Below are positions 8,192 through 18,487 of a stretch of DNA of 64,000 nucleotides, piece after piece (positions within the stretch are counted from its first letter, which is position 1; the number at the start of each line of letters is the position of its first letter). The notes beneath the pieces were generated by a model. It was given only the letters and a program-made list of their open reading frames with translations. It was not told the origin of the DNA and made no database searches. The stretch comes from Massilia psychrophila. Its GTDB lineage: Bacteria; Pseudomonadota; Gammaproteobacteria; Burkholderiales; Burkholderiaceae_D. The stretch covers positions 1 through 64,000 of the forward strand of contig NZ_PDOB01000022.1 in NCBI RefSeq assembly GCF_002760665.1, read 5' to 3'. A program made the position numbers and the translations under genes.

Positions 8192-10318
8192 CTACTTCGC
8201 CGGCGCCGGCGCCGCCGCGCACGGCTGCAGCAGGATCTGCGTGATGGCCTCGTGCGGCGACGGATGGCCCAGGTAAAAGCCTTGCACCATGTCGCAGCCG
8301 TACTCCTGCAGCATCAACAGTTGCTCGTCGGTCTCGACGCCTTCGGCCACTACCACCATCTTCAAGCCGTGCGCCATCGCGATGATGGCGCGCGTGATGG
8401 CGGCGTTTTCGGTGTCCTGGGGCAGGCCGCAAATGAAGCTCTTGTCGATCTTCAGTGCCCGCACGTCGAAGCGTTTGAGGTAGTTCATCGACGAATAGCC
8501 GGTGCCGAAGTCGTCGATCGACAGGTACACGCCGATCGCCCGCAGCTGCTCGAGCGTGGCCATGGTGGCGCGGGCGTCATCCATCAGCGTGCCTTCGGTC
8601 AGTTCGAGTTCGAGCATTTTTGGATCGAGCCCGGTGTCATGCAACGCCGAGATGACGATCTGCGACAGGTTCTCGTCCTTGAACTGCTTGGCCGACAGGT
8701 TCACCGCCATTCGCAGCGAGCGCCTGGCGATGCGATGCCATGCCATGGCCTGGTTGCAGGCGGTGCGCAGTACCCATTCGCCGATTGGCACGATCAGGCC
8801 GGTTTCTTCGGCCAGCGGAATGAATTCGGTCGGCGAGACGATGCCGCGTTCGGGGTGGCGCCAGCGCACCAGCGCTTCGACGCCGACGATCTCGCCGGTG
8901 CGCACTTCGATCTGCGGCTGGTACAGCAGGTACAGTTCCTGGTTCTTGAGCGCCTTGCGCAGGCCGACTTCGAGTTTGACGTGGCTCATGATCTGCATCG
9001 TCAGCGATGAGCTGTACAGCTTCGCGTTGTTCTTGCCGCAGTTTTTGGCGTGGTACATCGCGGTGTCGGCAAACTTGAGCAGCGAATCGCAGTCGTCGCC
9101 GTCTTCCGGGAACAGCGAGATGCCGATACTGGCGGTCACGAAAATCTCGTTGCCGTCGATAAGGAAGGGGCGCCGCATCGCTTCTTTGACCCGCTGCGCG
9201 ACATTGAGCGCGTGATCGACCCGTTCGAGGTCCGGGATCAGGATGGTGAATTCGTCGCCGCCCAGACGGGCCAGGTTGTGCGACTGGTCGCCGCGTGCCA
9301 CCAGGTCGCTCGGGCGGATGGTTTCGCGCAGGCGCTCGGAAACCACCTTGAGCAGACTGTCGCCGACGTTGTGGCCGAGCGTGTCGTTGATGCGCTTGAA
9401 GGCGTCGAGGTCCATGAACAGCACGGCGAACTTCTTGTTGCCGGTCTTCGAACGGTGCAGCTCGCGCTCCAGCGTTTCGAGGAAGGCTTGGCGGTTCGGG
9501 ATACCGGTCAGGCTGTCGCAGTAGGCCAGGCGGCGGATCTGTTCTTCCGTGCGTTTGCGTTCGCTGATGTCGCGCACCAGGCCGAGTACCTCGCTCGCTC
9601 CCGTGGCGACCAGCCGCGCCTCGAAGTGATGCACGGCGCCGAAGCGCACCAGTTCGTAATCGACTGAGCGGATATGCTGGGTGTCGAGCACCGCGCGCAT
9701 CTGTTCGACCAGGCGTTCGGCGATATCGCGCGGGAATACCTCGGTGACGTGCTTGCCGATGCACGCTTCCATCGGAAAAGCGGAGATGTTGCCGTGGCCG
9801 GGGCGCTCGTGGCCCGGCTCGTAATCGAGGTAGAAGCCGTCGCGGTTGAGGCGGAAAAACGTGTCGGGTATGGCCGCGAGAACCGCCCGGTTGTGGGCGT
9901 CGGCAGCGCGCAGGCGCACGATGGCGTCGGAAGCGCGCAGCACGTACAGCACGCGGTGGCCGAGGATCGGCCAGTTGATCGGTTTCGAGACGAAATCGGT
10001 GGCGCCCACTTCGTAGGCGTTGGTGACCGCCTCGATGTCGTCGCCGCCGGTGACCATGATGATCGGCACCGGCGCGCCGGTTTCGATGCGGCGGATCTCG
10101 CGGCAGGCCGAAAAACCGTCCATGTTCGGCATCTCGACGTCGAGCAGGATCAGGTCCGGCGACATGCTCTGGAAGTAGGCGACGGCCTGGGCACCATCTT
10201 CCGCTTCGATGCCGTCGAGTCCGACCTGGCCGAGCATTTCGAGCATCAGGAGCCGCATGACCGGATCATCATCGGCGACCAGGACGACACCGCGTTTGGT
10301 AGAGTTGGGGGATGCCAT
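8192..10318 (-). CDS. Response regulator with PAS, GGDEF and EAL domains
   Basis: This 708-residue protein has a receiver domain (VLVADDDPVMRLL, then LILLDVEMPNMDG with the phosphoacceptor Asp), a PAS-like segment (about 150-260), a GGDEF domain with intact GGDEF (ARLGGDEFTIL) and an EAL domain with EALVRWRHP and [12 protein letters not shown]. Both cyclic-di-GMP synthesis and hydrolysis motifs are preserved. It starts 1 bp after the upstream hybrid kinase gene on the same strand, so the kinase-Hpt relay probably feeds its receiver domain. Confidence 0.94.
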   Translation of the reverse strand: MASPNSTKRGVVLVADDDPVMRLLMLEMLGQVGLDGIEAEDGAQAVAYFQSMSPDLILLDVEMPNMDGFSACREIRRIETGAPVPIIMVTGGDDIEAVTNAYEVGATDFVSKPINWPILGHRVLYVLRASDAIVRLRAADAHNRAVLAAIPDTFFRLNRDGFYLDYEPGHERPGHGNISAFPMEACIGKHVTEVFPRDIAERLVEQMRAVLDTQHIRSVDYELVRFGAVHHFEARLVATGASEVLGLVRDISERKRTEEQIRRLAYCDSLTGIPNRQAFLETLERELHRSKTGNKKFAVLFMDLDAFKRINDTLGHNVGDSLLKVVSERLRETIRPSDLVARGDQSHNLARLGGDEFTILIPDLERVDHALNVAQRVKEAMRRPFLIDGNEIFVTASIGISLFPEDGDDCDSLLKFADTAMYHAKNCGKNNAKLYSSSLTMQIMSHVKLEVGLRKALKNQELYLLYQPQIEVRTGEIVGVEALVRWRHPERGIVSPTEFIPLAEETGLIVPIGEWVLRTACNQAMAWHRIARRSLRMAVNLSAKQFKDENLSQIVISALHDTGLDPKMLELELTEGTLMDDARATMATLEQLRAIGVYLSIDDFGTGYSSMNYLKRFDVRALKIDKSFICGLPQDTENAAITRAIIAMAHGLKMVVVAEGVETDEQLLMLQEYGCDMVQGFYLGHPSPHEAITQILLQPCAAAPAPAK

Positions 10319-10319
10319 G

Positions 10320-13229
10320 TCAATGTTCCTTCTCTAAGATGGCACTGAGCGAATGCCGGACAGCCTGGAATTCGTGCTCCATGTCGGTGAGGATGCCGGC
10401 CGCTCCTTCGGTGGTGTCGGTGCGGCCCAGGTGCTCCATGTCCTTGCACATTTGCGCCAGCGTTTCGGCGCCGACGTTGGCGCTGCTCGATTTGAGACTG
10501 TGCGCGACCTTGCGCAGGTTGCCGGCGTCAAAGCCGGCGATCGCGACGCGCAGCGTTTGCAGATGCTGCGGCGTGTCGTCGACGTAGGCGTTGATGACGC
10601 GCTGGACCAGCGCGCCGCCGCGCTCGGGCGACAGCGCGCGAATGTTGTCGAGCGCATGCTGGTTAATAACGTCGCGTGAGCCGGCGCCGCGTTTCGGCTG
10701 GACACTCTGGCCAGGGCTTGGCTGCACCGGCTTGGGCTGAACCGGTTCGCGTTGAACCGACTCGCGCTGTACAAATTCGAGTACCTGCGGCGGCAGTGAA
10801 GGGCGCTGCTCGGCGTGGTGAACCGTCGACGCCAGCGGCAGCGCGATCCAGCGGCCGATGACCGCGCCCAGCTGCTGCTGGGTGAACGGCTTGCTCAGGT
10901 AATCGTCCATGCCGGCGGCCAGGCACGATTCGCGGTCGCCCTGCAGCGCGTTGGCGGTGATCGCGATGACCGGCACCTTGCGCGCACGGCCGTTGTCGCG
11001 TTCGAAACGGCGGATCTCGGAAGTGGCGGCAAAGCCGTCCATCACCGGCATCTGGCAGTCCATCAGCACGATGTCGTACTGGCCCTCGCGCACCGCCTGC
11101 AGCGCTTCCTCGCCATTGCGCGCGCAACTGACGTCCAGCCCCAGACTGTCGAGCATCGCGGTGGCCACTTCGACGTTGACCGGGTTGTCCTCGGCCAGCA
11201 GTACCCTGCGCTGGCGGGTGCCGGCACTGACCTGGCGTACCGACGCCGGCGGCTCGGCCAGCGGGGCGACGGCGACGCCTTTGCGCGGACGGGTGGCAAT
11301 GCACTCGAACAGGTCGCCCGGACGTACCGGCTTGATCAGCTGGTAGGCGACGCCGGCTTCGCGGCGTTGCTGCGGATCGGCCGCCAGCCGGTCGGAGCTG
11401 AGCAGCAGGATGCGGGTGGCGCGGCTGGCTGGATCGGCGCGAATGCCGGCGGCGAGCGACAGGCCGCTGGTGCGCTCGAGGTCCATGTCGAGGATGGCGA
11501 CATCGTATGGCTGGCCGGCGCGCGCCGCCGATACCAGCCGCTCGGTCGCCTGCATGGCCGAGCCGACGCTGTCGCACGTGAGCTTCCAGGCCACTACCTG
11601 GTGCTCGAGTTCTTCGCGGCTGGCTAAATGTTCGTCGACGATCAAAACGCGGAGTCCTTCAATGGCGGTGAGGGAAAATCCAGGCTCGTCAGGGTCGACG
11701 CGCCGCTTGTCAAAACTTACCGTGAACCAAAAGATGGAGCCTTGCGTTAAAGCATTATCGACACCAATTCTCCCGCCCATCAACTCGACCAGTTGCTTCG
11801 AGATAGCCAGGCCGAGGCCGGTGCCGCCATACTTGCGCGTGGTTGATCCGTCCGCTTGCGAAAACGCCTCAAAGATGCGGTCGCGCGCCTCGCGCGAGAC
11901 GCCGATGCCGGTGTCGTGCACCTCGAAGCGCAGCGCCACCGATTGCTGGTCCTCGCGGTTGACCTGGACCTTGGCAAGGATGCGGCCCCGGTCGGTGAAC
12001 TTGATGGCGTTGCCAAGCAGGTTGGCAACGATCTGGCGCAGCCGGTTGGGATCGCCGCAGATCGAGATCGGGATGTTGTTGGCAATGTCGAAATCGAGCC
12101 CGATGCCCTTGGCCTGGGCTTGCGGGGTGTAGACGTTGTTGATGTCGTCGAGCAAATCCCACAAATTGAAATTGATGTACTCGACGCTCAATTTGCCGGC
12201 CTCGATCTTGGAAAAGTCGAGAATGTCGTTGATGATTACCAACAAGTGCTCGCCAGAACTTTTGACCAGCTTGGTGTATTTGCGCTGCAGCTCGCTCAGG
12301 TTGGTGCCGAGCAGCATCTCCGTCATGCCGAGCACGCCGTTCATCGGCGTGCGGATCTCGTGGCTCATGGTGGCGAGAAAGGCGCTCTTCGCCCGGCTTG
12401 CCGCCTCGGCCGCGTTCTTGGCCTTTTCAAGCTGTTCGGTGCGCACGCTGACCTGGCGCTCGAGCTCGTCGCGGTGGTGGGTAAGAGCCGCGCCGCGGCC
12501 CTCGATCTGCGCCAGCATGTCGTTGAAGCTGTCGATCAAAGTGCCGAGCTCGTCGGTGCGGTCGTGCTGGATGCGCAGCGTGTAGTTCTGGCTCGCCGAC
12601 ACTTTCTGCGCCGCATTGATCAGCTTGGCCACCGGGCTGGCGATGCTGCTCTTGAAGCGGCTCGCCAGCAGCAGCGCCACCAGCAGCGAGCCGCCCATCG
12701 CGGCCGCAATCACGCCCAGGCTCTTGAAAATATCGAGCCACATGTTGGTCAGGTCCGCTTCGATCATCACCAGTCCGACCTGATGGTCGTTGCCGGTGAC
12801 GGGGCGGTATAGCCGCATGCGCGTCGACCAAAACATGCTGCCCTGGGCGTTGGCCTCGGCCAGCGCGTCTTCGTCCATGCCGCCCGGCTCGATCTTGTCG
12901 GCGGCCTCCTCGACGCGGCCAGGCGCGCTGTAGCGCGCAAACAGCTTGCCGTTGCGGTCGAACAGGGCGGCCTTAGAAATTTCCTCCTTGGCTTTTAACG
13001 CCGACAAGGTAGCGCGCGCCGAATCGGGATCGTTAAATACCAGCGCGTCGACACTGTTGGTGCCGACCACGCCGGCGAACGAAGACAGTTGCATGCCTTC
13101 GTCCTTGCGGTGATTGAGCACCGACGTCACCGCGAAAGCGATGAATACGAAGAGCAAGGCGGTACCAGTCGACAGGGAGGAAATGATCGTCAGTTTATGG
13201 TTGAGGCTGGAGCGCTCAAAATTCAGCAT
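10320..13229 (-). CDS. CHASE8-HAMP hybrid histidine kinase with receivers and Hpt
   Basis: From ATG 13229 the protein is 969 residues. In order: a membrane segment near the start, a periplasmic CHASE8-like sensor, a second membrane segment ([20 protein letters not shown]), HAMP, HisKA with [14 protein letters not shown], HATPase_c ([14 protein letters not shown]), a divergent receiver, a canonical receiver ([24 protein letters not shown]) and an Hpt domain ([13 protein letters not shown]). A Pro/Gln/Val repeat linker precedes Hpt. A frame-open start at 13295 adds 22 residues that look non-coding. It is translationally adjacent to the GGDEF-EAL regulator. Confidence 0.93.
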   Translation of the reverse strand: MLNFERSSLNHKLTIISSLSTGTALLFVFIAFAVTSVLNHRKDEGMQLSSFAGVVGTNSVDALVFNDPDSARATLSALKAKEEISKAALFDRNGKLFARYSAPGRVEEAADKIEPGGMDEDALAEANAQGSMFWSTRMRLYRPVTGNDHQVGLVMIEADLTNMWLDIFKSLGVIAAAMGGSLLVALLLASRFKSSIASPVAKLINAAQKVSASQNYTLRIQHDRTDELGTLIDSFNDMLAQIEGRGAALTHHRDELERQVSVRTEQLEKAKNAAEAASRAKSAFLATMSHEIRTPMNGVLGMTEMLLGTNLSELQRKYTKLVKSSGEHLLVIINDILDFSKIEAGKLSVEYINFNLWDLLDDINNVYTPQAQAKGIGLDFDIANNIPISICGDPNRLRQIVANLLGNAIKFTDRGRILAKVQVNREDQQSVALRFEVHDTGIGVSREARDRIFEAFSQADGSTTRKYGGTGLGLAISKQLVELMGGRIGVDNALTQGSIFWFTVSFDKRRVDPDEPGFSLTAIEGLRVLIVDEHLASREELEHQVVAWKLTCDSVGSAMQATERLVSAARAGQPYDVAILDMDLERTSGLSLAAGIRADPASRATRILLLSSDRLAADPQQRREAGVAYQLIKPVRPGDLFECIATRPRKGVAVAPLAEPPASVRQVSAGTRQRRVLLAEDNPVNVEVATAMLDSLGLDVSCARNGEEALQAVREGQYDIVLMDCQMPVMDGFAATSEIRRFERDNGRARKVPVIAITANALQGDRESCLAAGMDDYLSKPFTQQQLGAVIGRWIALPLASTVHHAEQRPSLPPQVLEFVQRESVQREPVQPKPVQPSPGQSVQPKRGAGSRDVINQHALDNIRALSPERGGALVQRVINAYVDDTPQHLQTLRVAIAGFDAGNLRKVAHSLKSSSANVGAETLAQMCKDMEHLGRTDTTEGAAGILTDMEHEFQAVRHSLSAILEKEH

Positions 13230-13594
13230 GGCATACCCTGCGGCGCGGCGTTGAAAAGATGGGCAAGGATGGGGCGAATCGGTCGGGCCCTGCATGGAAT
13301 TGCAATTCCGGCAGGAAAAATATACGGGGAAAGGTTCCCTCTCCCTTTGATGTGTCGCAAACGGTCACAGTCTTACAGGAAACAGTTAGGTTTATCTAGG
13401 GAAATTCGACAAGGAGGGCGGCGTGCTTAGCGTAATGTGCTGCACTTCCCGACGCTGAAAGCGGAACTTGCGGCGAGCCGACGAACGCACCGTAATGCAC
13501 GAAAGTAGTGACGTCAGCTTACGACAGTATGTCCACATGGCAATTAAGAGATTGCCTTCCATCAATTGCTGCTTTAGTATTGATTGAACGCAAA

Positions 13595-14788
13595 ATGAAA
13601 AGAATGCCGATGGACGCGCCCGATTCCCTGTTACCGCTGGTCGAGATGCAAGCTGCGGCCAACGCGGGCAATCAGTGGGTGGCGCTGACCCTGTGCATTG
13701 ATGCCGGCGCACAAGACCCGACCGCCGCCTGGCAAGCCGTGTTCGCCACATCCGCGCTATTGACGGCGCTCGCCCCGCTCGACTGCGTGCTGCTCGTTTC
13801 CACCCCCGCGATCCTGACGCCGGCCTTGTTGGCGCTGCTGCCGTCGAACCGCGTGCTGTTCGCGATTGCCGCCGGCGCGTTGCTGGACCCTGCCGCCTGC
13901 CGCGCCATGGCCGCGCTGCAGGAAGCGGGTTACCGCATCCTGATCGACGGCTCGACGCCGGCCGGCGTGCTGCTGCCGCCGAATTTACGCGCCGTCTCGC
14001 GTGATTGCACCGGTGGCGCCAGCGGCCCGGTGCCGGGCGCGCTGCTGGCGCTGTACGGCCCGCACCTGGCGCGCGGCGTAAACCACGCCGCGCGCCGCGA
14101 CGCTTGCGAGCAAGCCGGCTTCGGCTGGTTCAGTGGCGCGTATCCGCTCCATCCGGCGCCATCAGACGACGCAGATGGCGGCTGCGCGCGCAAAAGCCTG
14201 CTCTCGCTGCTCGGCCTGCTGGCAGAGGACGCCGACACCCGCGACATCGAAATCCTGATCAGGCAAGACCCGGCGCTGTCCTACCATTTGCTCAAGCTGG
14301 TCAATTCGGCCGCCTTCGCGCCCGGCACGCCGATCACCAACCTCCACCAGGCCATCGGCCGGCTCGGCCGGCGCCAGTTGCAGCGCTGGATGCAGCTGTT
14401 GCTGTATGCGCGGCAGCGCGATGACGGCTTGCCCAATCCATTATTGCCGGTGGCGGCAACCCGCGCCGCCCAGATGGAGTCGCTGTGCAGGCAGCGCGGC
14501 GGCGACCGCGACGCCCAGAACGCAGCGTTTACCATCGGCGTGTTTTCGCTGCTCGACGTGCTGCTGGGAATTTCGATGGGCGAGATCGCCGCCGCCCTGA
14601 AGTTGGCGCCTGGCAACGCTTGCGCCCTGATCGAGCGGCGCGGCGAGCTTGGCCAGCTGCTGGCGCTGGTCGAAACGCCGGCGCCGACGCTGGCCGGTCT
14701 GCAGGCCGCCGGGGTCGCGCCGCCGCACTGGTGGCAAAGCCAGCTGCACGCCTACCGCTGGGCCATCCAGGTCAGCCGGAACCTGTAG
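13595..14788 (+). CDS. HDOD domain protein (YuxH-like, degenerate EAL part)
   Basis: The C-terminal half has the HDOD pattern (IRQDPALSYHLLKLVNSAAF, then ITNLHQAIGRLGRRQLQRW). The N-terminal half is an EAL-like barrel lacking the EAL, DDFG and metal residues, as in YuxH-type regulators that bind rather than hydrolyse cyclic-di-GMP. ATG 13595 is chosen over frame openings back to 13508. The stop is immediately followed by the ATG of the next gene (TAG-ATG), so the two are one transcription unit, divergent from the hybrid kinase. Confidence 0.85.
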   Translation: MKRMPMDAPDSLLPLVEMQAAANAGNQWVALTLCIDAGAQDPTAAWQAVFATSALLTALAPLDCVLLVSTPAILTPALLALLPSNRVLFAIAAGALLDPAACRAMAALQEAGYRILIDGSTPAGVLLPPNLRAVSRDCTGGASGPVPGALLALYGPHLARGVNHAARRDACEQAGFGWFSGAYPLHPAPSDDADGGCARKSLLSLLGLLAEDADTRDIEILIRQDPALSYHLLKLVNSAAFAPGTPITNLHQAIGRLGRRQLQRWMQLLLYARQRDDGLPNPLLPVAATRAAQMESLCRQRGGDRDAQNAAFTIGVFSLLDVLLGISMGEIAAALKLAPGNACALIERRGELGQLLALVETPAPTLAGLQAAGVAPPHWWQSQLHAYRWAIQVSRNL

Positions 14789-16846
14789 ATGCAGATGCGC
14801 GCTGACCCTTACCCTGAATCCGACTTCATCGCCAGTAGCGCGGCGCTGTGCGAAGCGGTGCTGCGGCTGCGCGGCAGGGTGCTCGACGAAGAACTCGGCC
14901 GCATCGCACGCTGCCTGCTGGCCAGTCCGTACGGCGTGTTCGAGCCGGGCGAGGGCGACGATGACGGTCACAAGGAGATCGATGACATCGGCGGCGAATT
15001 GCGCCAGAACGTCACTTGCGACGGCAATTATTTCGGCAGCTACAAGGTGTTCGGCCGCGCCAACTTCGGCCCGACCGACCGCCACCACCTGGCCAGCCTG
15101 GCCAGGCTGACCGCCAGCCTGCTGCAGGTTCATTCGCTGGCGCAACGATCCGCCCACGCCTACGTCCAGGTCGAGGCGCAACTGGCCCAGCAGCAGCAGG
15201 TGCTCGACCAGATCGAAGAATCGGTGCTCACGCTCGACCTGACTGGCTACATTACCAGCTGGAACAAGGGCGCCGAGCGGCTGTTCGGCTACAGCGCGGT
15301 CGAAGCGATCGGCAACCACATCCTGTTCCTGTACACCGACGAGGAGGCCGATGTTCACGACCGCTTCGCCGAGCAGGGCGGGCGCGTGATGGAAGTGCGG
15401 CGCCGCAAGAAATGTGGCGACGTCTTCTGGGCCAGCATGACGCTGTCGCGGCTGTGCGACGCCAACGGGCGGTCGAGCGGCCTGATCGCCTATCTGCACG
15501 ACATTACCGGGCGCAAGGAGGCCGAAGAGCGGCTGCACCACCTGGCCTATTACGACGCGCTGACCAAGCTGCCCAATCGCAGCCTGCTCACCAAGCTGCT
15601 CGATCAGGCGCTGACGGTGGCGCAACGCAACGCAACGTCGGGCTGCGTGCTGTTCATCGACCTTGACCGGTTCAAGTGGATCAACGACACCCTCGGCCGG
15701 AGGATCGGTGACGAACTGCTGCGCCAGGTGGCATTGCGTTTTCGCGCCGTGCTGCGCCACGAAGACATCGTCTCCCGCATCTCCGGCGACGAATTCGTCG
15801 TCGGTCTGTTCGACATCCGCCAGCACTTCGAAGCCACCACGGTGGCGCAGAAGCTGCAGGCCTCGCTGGTCGATGCCTTCGTCATCGAAGGCCACGACCT
15901 GCGGGTCGCCGCCAGCATCGGCATCAGCGTTTATCCGCAAGACGGCGGCGACGCCGAAACCTTGCTGCGCCTGGCCGACATCGCCATGGCGCGCGCCAAG
16001 CGCGGTCATGACACTCTCGAGGACAGCGTGGCGTTTTACAGCCTCGACATGAACCGGGGCATGCACGAGCGCATGCGGATCGAATCGGGCCTGCGCCACG
16101 CCTTGGGCAACGGCGAACTGCTGCTGCACTACCAGCCGAAATTCCAGATCGACGGCGGACGCATCATCGGCGCCGAAGCGCTGGTACGCTGGCGTCATCC
16201 CGAGCGCGGCCTGATACCGCCGGGCGACTTCATTCCCCTAGCCGAAACCACCGGCCTGATCGTGCAAGTAGGCGAGTGGGTGCTGGAAGCGGCCTGCGCG
16301 CAAGCGGCCGTCTGGCAGCGCGCCGGCATGCCGCCGCTGCGCATCGCCATCAACGTCTCGGCGCGCGAGTTCACCGCCGCCTTGCCGGGCCGGCTGGCCG
16401 CGACCCTGGCGCGCTACGAACTGGCCCCAGTCTGGCTCGAACTCGAGATCACCGAAAGCGCGCTGATGCACGACATCGAGCGCGTGATCGACATCATGGA
16501 CCAGATCAACGCGCTCGGCGTCACCTTGTCGCTCGATGATTTCGGCACTGGTTACTCGAGCCTCTCGTACCTCAAGCGCTTCCCGATCCACACCCTGAAA
16601 ATCGACCGCTCCTTCACCACCGGCCTGCCGTCCGACGCCAGCGACTGCGCCATCGCCACCACCATCATCAGCATCGGCCAGCAGCTGCGCCACAAGGTCA
16701 TCGCGGAAGGCGTCGAGACGGTTGAACAGCTCGAGTTCCTGCGCCAATCCGGCTGCGACGAAGTGCAAGGCTACCTGTTCTCGCGCCCGCTGCCACCTTT
16801 CGAATTCGAAACGGCGCTACGCGAGAACTGGCTGCTGGTCGAATAG
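14789..16846 (+). CDS. PAS-GGDEF-EAL cyclic-di-GMP signalling protein
   Basis: The 685-residue protein starts with a GAF-like region (1-120), a coiled linker, a PAS domain (about 140-245), a GGDEF domain whose signature reads SGDEF ([12 protein letters not shown]) and an intact EAL domain ([32 protein letters not shown]). Phosphodiesterase activity is expected. The changed first Gly of GGDEF may lower cyclase activity or leave only GTP binding, although some SGDEF cyclases are active. It follows the HDOD gene with no gap. Confidence 0.93.
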   Translation: MQMRADPYPESDFIASSAALCEAVLRLRGRVLDEELGRIARCLLASPYGVFEPGEGDDDGHKEIDDIGGELRQNVTCDGNYFGSYKVFGRANFGPTDRHHLASLARLTASLLQVHSLAQRSAHAYVQVEAQLAQQQQVLDQIEESVLTLDLTGYITSWNKGAERLFGYSAVEAIGNHILFLYTDEEADVHDRFAEQGGRVMEVRRRKKCGDVFWASMTLSRLCDANGRSSGLIAYLHDITGRKEAEERLHHLAYYDALTKLPNRSLLTKLLDQALTVAQRNATSGCVLFIDLDRFKWINDTLGRRIGDELLRQVALRFRAVLRHEDIVSRISGDEFVVGLFDIRQHFEATTVAQKLQASLVDAFVIEGHDLRVAASIGISVYPQDGGDAETLLRLADIAMARAKRGHDTLEDSVAFYSLDMNRGMHERMRIESGLRHALGNGELLLHYQPKFQIDGGRIIGAEALVRWRHPERGLIPPGDFIPLAETTGLIVQVGEWVLEAACAQAAVWQRAGMPPLRIAINVSAREFTAALPGRLAATLARYELAPVWLELEITESALMHDIERVIDIMDQINALGVTLSLDDFGTGYSSLSYLKRFPIHTLKIDRSFTTGLPSDASDCAIATTIISIGQQLRHKVIAEGVETVEQLEFLRQSGCDEVQGYLFSRPLPPFEFETALRENWLLVE

Positions 16847-16882
16847 CGGCCACAGGCGCTACCGGCGCTTGGGTGATTTATG

Positions 16883-16888
16883 TATAAT
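16883..16888 (+). promoter_or_regulatory. Probable -10 box (TATAAT) for tRNA-Ser
   Basis: A perfect TATAAT stands 12 bp before the tRNA 5' end. The -35 region is weak by eye. Confidence 0.55.
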
Positions 16889-16899
16889 GCGGGTCTGCA

Positions 16900-16989
16900 G
16901 GAAGCGTGGCCGAGCGGTTGAAGGCACCAGTCTTGAAAACTGGCGACGGTGTGAGCCGTTCGTGAGTTCGAATCTCACCGCTTCCGCCA
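16900..16989 (+). tRNA. tRNA-Ser (anticodon TGA)
   Basis: The acceptor stem pairs GGAAGCG (16900-16906) with CGCTTCC (16979-16985), followed by discriminator G and encoded CCA (to 16989). The anticodon loop CTTGAAA holds TGA. A long variable arm, as expected for serine tRNAs, precedes the T-arm with TTCGAAT. The 3' end is the probable attachment site of the island that follows: a tyrosine integrase gene ends 174 bp downstream and points toward it. Confidence 0.97.
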
Positions 16990-16992
16990 CTT

Positions 16993-17020
16993 AAGTCCTT
17001 GATACTAAAGGGCTTTTTTT
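16993..17020 (+). terminator. Rho-independent terminator after tRNA-Ser
   Basis: The stem AAGTCCTT / AAGGGCTT (one G-T wobble) is followed by a run of seven Ts just after the tRNA. Confidence 0.75.
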
Positions 17021-17080
17021 GTTTTAACGGGTGGGCATTTGCTGCTCAAAAACATCGATCATCGGTGCTTCGTGGGTCTA

Positions 17081-17103
17081 GTTGCGGAACCGAGTTCCGC
17101 AAC
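17081..17103. repeat. Perfect 10 bp inverted repeat between tRNA and integrase
   Basis: GTTGCGGAAC and GTTCCGCAAC are separated by CGA. It lies between the tRNA-Ser terminator and the integrase terminator, inside the expected attachment region. It could be a recombination-protein binding site or simply a hairpin. Confidence 0.6.
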
Positions 17104-17134
17104 CTACGTTCCCCGTAGACTTCCACGTTAATTG

Positions 17135-17164
17135 AAAAAGCCCAGAGCGATCCGGGCTTTTTTT
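17135..17164. terminator. Bidirectional terminator at the integrase 3' end
   Basis: AAAAAGCCC pairs with GGGCTTTTT around a 10 nt loop, with A- and T-runs on either side. It can stop transcription both from the tRNA side and from the integrase gene, whose stop codon touches it. Confidence 0.7.
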
Positions 17165-18221
17165 ATTTCGTCGGCCGCACGGCCTGGCCAATGCGTCGAT
17201 ACACCCGCTCAGTGATGTCTTTTTCGGTGTGACCGAGCAGGGCGCTGGCGGCCGTCATGTCGACGATCTCACTGGCCGACTTGGCGCGGATGTCCCGGAA
17301 CTGGAACGCCTTGATGCGCTCGGCCAAGGCAAGGTTATCGTCCTTCGTGCACGCTTCGATAGCGGTCTTGCGTGCCGCGTCAAAGCGGACGCGCAGGTGC
17401 CACTTCTTGACTTGTTCGCCGCTCGGCAACGTGACCAGGTAGCTGCCTGCCTTGCGACCCGGCCGGCCCTGAATGCGCTCGACGACGCTGGCCAGCTCCG
17501 ACTTAACCGCATTCTCCTCGAGCATGATGCGCAGGAATTTCCCGGTCTTGCCTTGCTTGACGTGCAGCGAGCCGTCGCGAATATCGGCGTCGCGCATCCG
17601 GAGCACGTCCGCTGGCCGCTGGCCCGTCAGGTAGTTCAGATCCATGGCGTCCTGCAGCTCGAGGCAGGCCACCTGGTGCACCGTGGCCCAGACGTCCTTG
17701 TCGGCGTAGAAGTCGCGCGGCTTCTCCTTGTTCTTGCGTACGCCCCGGCATGGGTTCTCGTTCTTGGTATAGCCCCATTCGCGCGCCATGTTGAAGACGT
17801 GCGACAGCAGCGTGACTTCGCGATTCGCCCGTACCTTCGCCGTGCGTGCGTCGCGGTACCGGGCGATGTCCTGGGGTGTGAGTGCGTCGATCGGGGCCTT
17901 GTCGAACGCCTCGCGCAGCTGCCGAAGCGATCCGCTATTTTCGCGTTGCGTGCTTGCCGCCTTGGTAGGCAGGATGTCCTTGATGTACTGGTCGAAGACA
18001 AACTGCATCAGCGTCACGTTGGCGGGCACAGGCTTGCCCTCGTACTCGGCCCATTTGCGCTTCGCCTCGTTCAGATCTGTCCCCAGCGGCAGCTCGACCC
18101 GTTTGCCGTCCTTGTCCCGGCCGCTGTAGTAGTAGCCGATCCAGATCGTGCCGGATTGGCGGCTGCGGCGTCTTGCGACCATCCGTGGCGGCAGCTTCTT
18201 TCCAGTGGTTTTGGGGCGCAT
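17163..18221 (-). CDS. int: Tyrosine integrase (phage/island type)
   Basis: This 352-residue protein has an N-terminal basic arm-binding region (KLPPRMVARRRSRQSGTIW), a SAM-like core-binding domain (about 65-165) and a catalytic domain. The catalytic domain has the first Arg in LTGQRPADVLRMR, a FRDIRAKSA box II, and LLGHTEKDITERVYRR with the nucleophilic Tyr. Box II has FRDIR rather than HxLR, seen in some phage integrases. Its end faces the tRNA-Ser, the usual layout of an island integrated at a tRNA 3' end. It starts 12 bp after the DUF4224 gene. Confidence 0.93.
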   Translation of the reverse strand: MRPKTTGKKLPPRMVARRRSRQSGTIWIGYYYSGRDKDGKRVELPLGTDLNEAKRKWAEYEGKPVPANVTLMQFVFDQYIKDILPTKAASTQRENSGSLRQLREAFDKAPIDALTPQDIARYRDARTAKVRANREVTLLSHVFNMAREWGYTKNENPCRGVRKNKEKPRDFYADKDVWATVHQVACLELQDAMDLNYLTGQRPADVLRMRDADIRDGSLHVKQGKTGKFLRIMLEENAVKSELASVVERIQGRPGRKAGSYLVTLPSGEQVKKWHLRVRFDAARKTAIEACTKDDNLALAERIKAFQFRDIRAKSASEIVDMTAASALLGHTEKDITERVYRRIGQAVRPTK

Positions 18222-18233
18222 CGTGGGTTTTCC

Positions 18234-18473
18234 TTATCGTACTTTTGATGTGTCAAGGCTCCAGCCTGCTGCTGCTGGTGTGCTCAGCGTGGCTGGATTG
18301 ATTCCGGTCAGTCGAAGCCTGGCGTACAAACGACCAATCTTCGGTGCCCCTGCGCGGTTCAGCAGGAACACCCAACCATTTTTCGTAAGCCAGTCCACCT
18401 GATCATTCTTTCGGCTGCAGCCAGAGATATCACTGACTTCCTCATCGCTGAGGGTTTCAGAAGGCAGTGTCAT
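18234..18473 (-). CDS. DUF4224 family protein, integrase partner
   Basis: The 79-residue protein begins MTLPSETLSDEEVSDISG and continues QVDWLTKNGWVFLLNRAGAPKIGR, which matches the small DUF4224 family usually encoded just upstream of phage integrases. A helix-turn-helix/excisionase-like role is often assumed but not shown. ATG 18473 is chosen because homology starts there; the longer frame upstream reads unlike protein. It lies 12 bp before the integrase and is probably in the same operon. Confidence 0.75.
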   Translation of the reverse strand: MTLPSETLSDEEVSDISGCSRKNDQVDWLTKNGWVFLLNRAGAPKIGRLYARLRLTGINPATLSTPAAAGWSLDTSKVR

Positions 18474-18487
18474 TTCAAATATCGCGC

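Noticed and set aside
14441-16198. 585-codon minus-strand frame
   Set aside because: It is opposite the PAS-GGDEF-EAL gene, which has all family motifs.
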